Positions 4,682-6,114 of a DNA stretch of 6,114 nt are shown here, piece by piece. The notes under the pieces were generated by a model, which saw only the letters and a list, made by a program, of their open reading frames with translations, was not told where the DNA came from and searched no databases. The position numbers and the translations under genes are program-made. Position 1 is the stretch's first letter; every line of letters begins with the position of its first letter. The DNA is from Streptococcus oralis (lineage in GTDB: Bacteria; Bacillota; Bacilli; Lactobacillales; Streptococcaceae), in the NCBI GenBank assembly GCA_937930605.1, contig CALHBZ010000091.1:1-6114 (forward strand), given 5' to 3'.

Positions 4682-6114
4682 ATGAAACGTAGTATGTATG
4701 CTGGTCGTGTTCGTGAGGAACACATCGGACAAGAAATTACCTTGAAAGGCTGGGTTGCCCGTCGTCGTGATTTGGGCGGTTTGATCTTTATCGACCTTCG
4801 TGACCGTGAAGGAATCATGCAGTTGGTTATCAATCCAGAAAAAGTTTCAGCAGAAGTCATGGCAACAGCTGAAAGCCTTCGTAGCGAATTTGTCATAGAG
4901 GTGACGGGTCGGGTTGTAGCACGTGAACAGGCAAATGATAAGTTGCCAACGGGTGCAGTTGAACTTGATGTAACAGCTTTGACAGTGCTCAATACAGCTA
5001 AAACAACACCTTTTGAGATTAAGGATGGCATTGAGGCCAATGACGATACGCGTCTCCGTTACCGTTACCTTGACCTTCGTCGTCCAGAGATGTTGGAAAA
5101 TCTTAAACTTCGTGCTAAGGTGACCCACTCGATCCGTAACTACTTGGATGAGTTGGAGTTTATTGATGTGGAGACGCCATTCCTTTCTAAGTCAACACCA
5201 GAAGGGGCACGTGACTATTTGGTGCCATCTCGTGTCAATAAAGGTCATTTCTACGCTCTTCCTCAAAGTCCACAGATTACCAAACAGCTATTGATGAATG
5301 CTGGATTTGATCGTTACTACCAAATCGTCAAATGTTTCCGTGACGAAGACTTGCGCGGTGACCGTCAGCCTGAGTTTACCCAGGTCGACTTGGAAACGTC
5401 CTTCCTTACTGAGCAAGAAATCCAAGATATCACAGAAGGCTTGATTGCGCGCGTGATGAAAGAAACTAAAGGGATCGAAGTAACGCTTCCATTCCCTCGT
5501 ATGAAATACGATGATGCTATGGCTCTTTACGGTTCTGACAAGCCAGATACCCGTTTTGACATGTTGCTTCAAGACTTGACCGAAGTGGTCAAAGGTGTTG
5601 ACTTCAAAGTCTTCTCAGAAGCGCCTGCAGTTAAAGCCATTGTCGTTAAAGGGGCTGCGGATAACTATTCACGTAAAGACATCGACAAGATGACCGAAGT
5701 AGCCAAGCAGTATGGAGCTAAGGGTCTTGCTTGGGTCAAGGTTGTGGATGGCGAATTAAACGGACCAGTTGCTAAGTTCTTGACGAGCATCCAAGGTGAT
5801 TTGACTAGCACACTTGATCTTGAAGATAAGGACTTGGTTCTCTTTGTAGCAGATACGCTTGAAGTGGTCAATGCAACACTAGGTGCCCTTCGTGGACGTA
5901 TTGCTAAAGAACTTGGCTTGATTGATAACGACAAATTCAACTTCCTTTGGGTGGTTGACTGGCCAATGTTTGAATGGTCTGAAGAAGAAGGTCGTTACAT
6001 GAGCGCCCACCATCCATTCACCCTTCCACAGGAAGAGACAGCTCACGAATTAGAAGGTAATTTGGCTAAAGTTCGTGCCATTGCTTACGATATCGTCTTG
6101 AACGGTTATGAGCT
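4682..6114 (+). CDS. aspS: Aspartyl-tRNA synthetase, 3' end cut by the window
   Basis: A class IIb enzyme charging tRNA-Asp. The frame is open from ATG 4682 to the right edge, about 477 of an expected ~590 residues. AGAGGAGAG (4668-4676) precedes the start. Domains in order: N-terminal OB anticodon-binding domain with [18 protein letters not shown] (27-44); catalytic core with [20 protein letters not shown] and [13 protein letters not shown]; motif 2 with [16 protein letters not shown] (219-234); a bacterial-type GAD insertion domain at about 300-410; and return to the core with YMSAHHPFT (439-447) and [12 protein letters not shown] at the edge. Motif 3 lies beyond the window. Leu31 in RRRDLGG, rather than His, fits the discriminating, tRNA-Asp-only type of bacterial AspRS, which is inference from family knowledge. 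The gene has its own promoter and is separated from the preceding operon by a terminator. Confidence 0.98.
   Translation, partial: MKRSMYAGRVREEHIGQEITLKGWVARRRDLGGLIFIDLRDREGIMQLVINPEKVSAEVMATAESLRSEFVIEVTGRVVAREQANDKLPTGAVELDVTALTVLNTAKTTPFEIKDGIEANDDTRLRYRYLDLRRPEMLENLKLRAKVTHSIRNYLDELEFIDVETPFLSKSTPEGARDYLVPSRVNKGHFYALPQSPQITKQLLMNAGFDRYYQIVKCFRDEDLRGDRQPEFTQVDLETSFLTEQEIQDITEGLIARVMKETKGIEVTLPFPRMKYDDAMALYGSDKPDTRFDMLLQDLTEVVKGVDFKVFSEAPAVKAIVVKGAADNYSRKDIDKMTEVAKQYGAKGLAWVKVVDGELNGPVAKFLTSIQGDLTSTLDLEDKDLVLFVADTLEVVNATLGALRGRIAKELGLIDNDKFNFLWVVDWPMFEWSEEEGRYMSAHHPFTLPQEETAHELEGNLAKVRAIAYDIVLNGYE

Overview
The window looks like chromosomal DNA from a streptococcus of the pneumoniae/mitis/oralis group. 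Three things point there: a BOX-type repeat downstream of a small Fe-S assembly gene, mid-40s percent GC housekeeping genes with streptococcal codon use, and extended -10 promoters of the TATGGTAAAAT kind. No database search was possible, so family names rest on motifs read directly and on memory of the families.

Layout, left to right. (1) Positions 1-50 are the last codons of a plus-strand gene, probably ilvD, followed by a terminator at 58-86 that can work in both directions. (2) A BOX repeat (113-217) lies between this gene and a convergent minus-strand gene for a DUF59/MIP18-family protein (217-558). The right end of the repeat overlaps that gene's stop codon. (3) A divergent promoter region of about 170 bp separates the DUF59 gene from hisS (727-2007), which ends at a terminator (2021-2052). 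(4) A compact six-gene unit follows (2160-4523). It has a good -35/-10 promoter at 2092-2120 overlapped by repeated TGACAA half-sites, and a strong terminator at 4528-4555. Its genes encode a membrane-anchored small beta-domain protein, a 69-aa XRE regulator, a 62-aa membrane protein, a six-pass DUF3169-like membrane protein, an intact CPBP (CAAX/Abi) protease and a 76-aa membrane protein. (5) aspS starts at 4682 and runs off the right edge after about 477 of an expected ~590 codons.

hisS and aspS are often direct neighbours in Firmicutes. Here they are separated by the six-gene unit, and each carries the same 14-base promoter word, TTTATGGTAAAATA. The unit is the most interesting part: one cytoplasmic DNA-binding protein encoded with five predicted membrane proteins, one of them an intramembrane protease. 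Working hypothesis, by inference only: it is a self-regulated membrane-sensing or bacteriocin-immunity-type module in which XRE controls its own promoter through the TGACAA sites. No mobile element genes, CRISPR arrays, tRNAs or rRNAs were seen.
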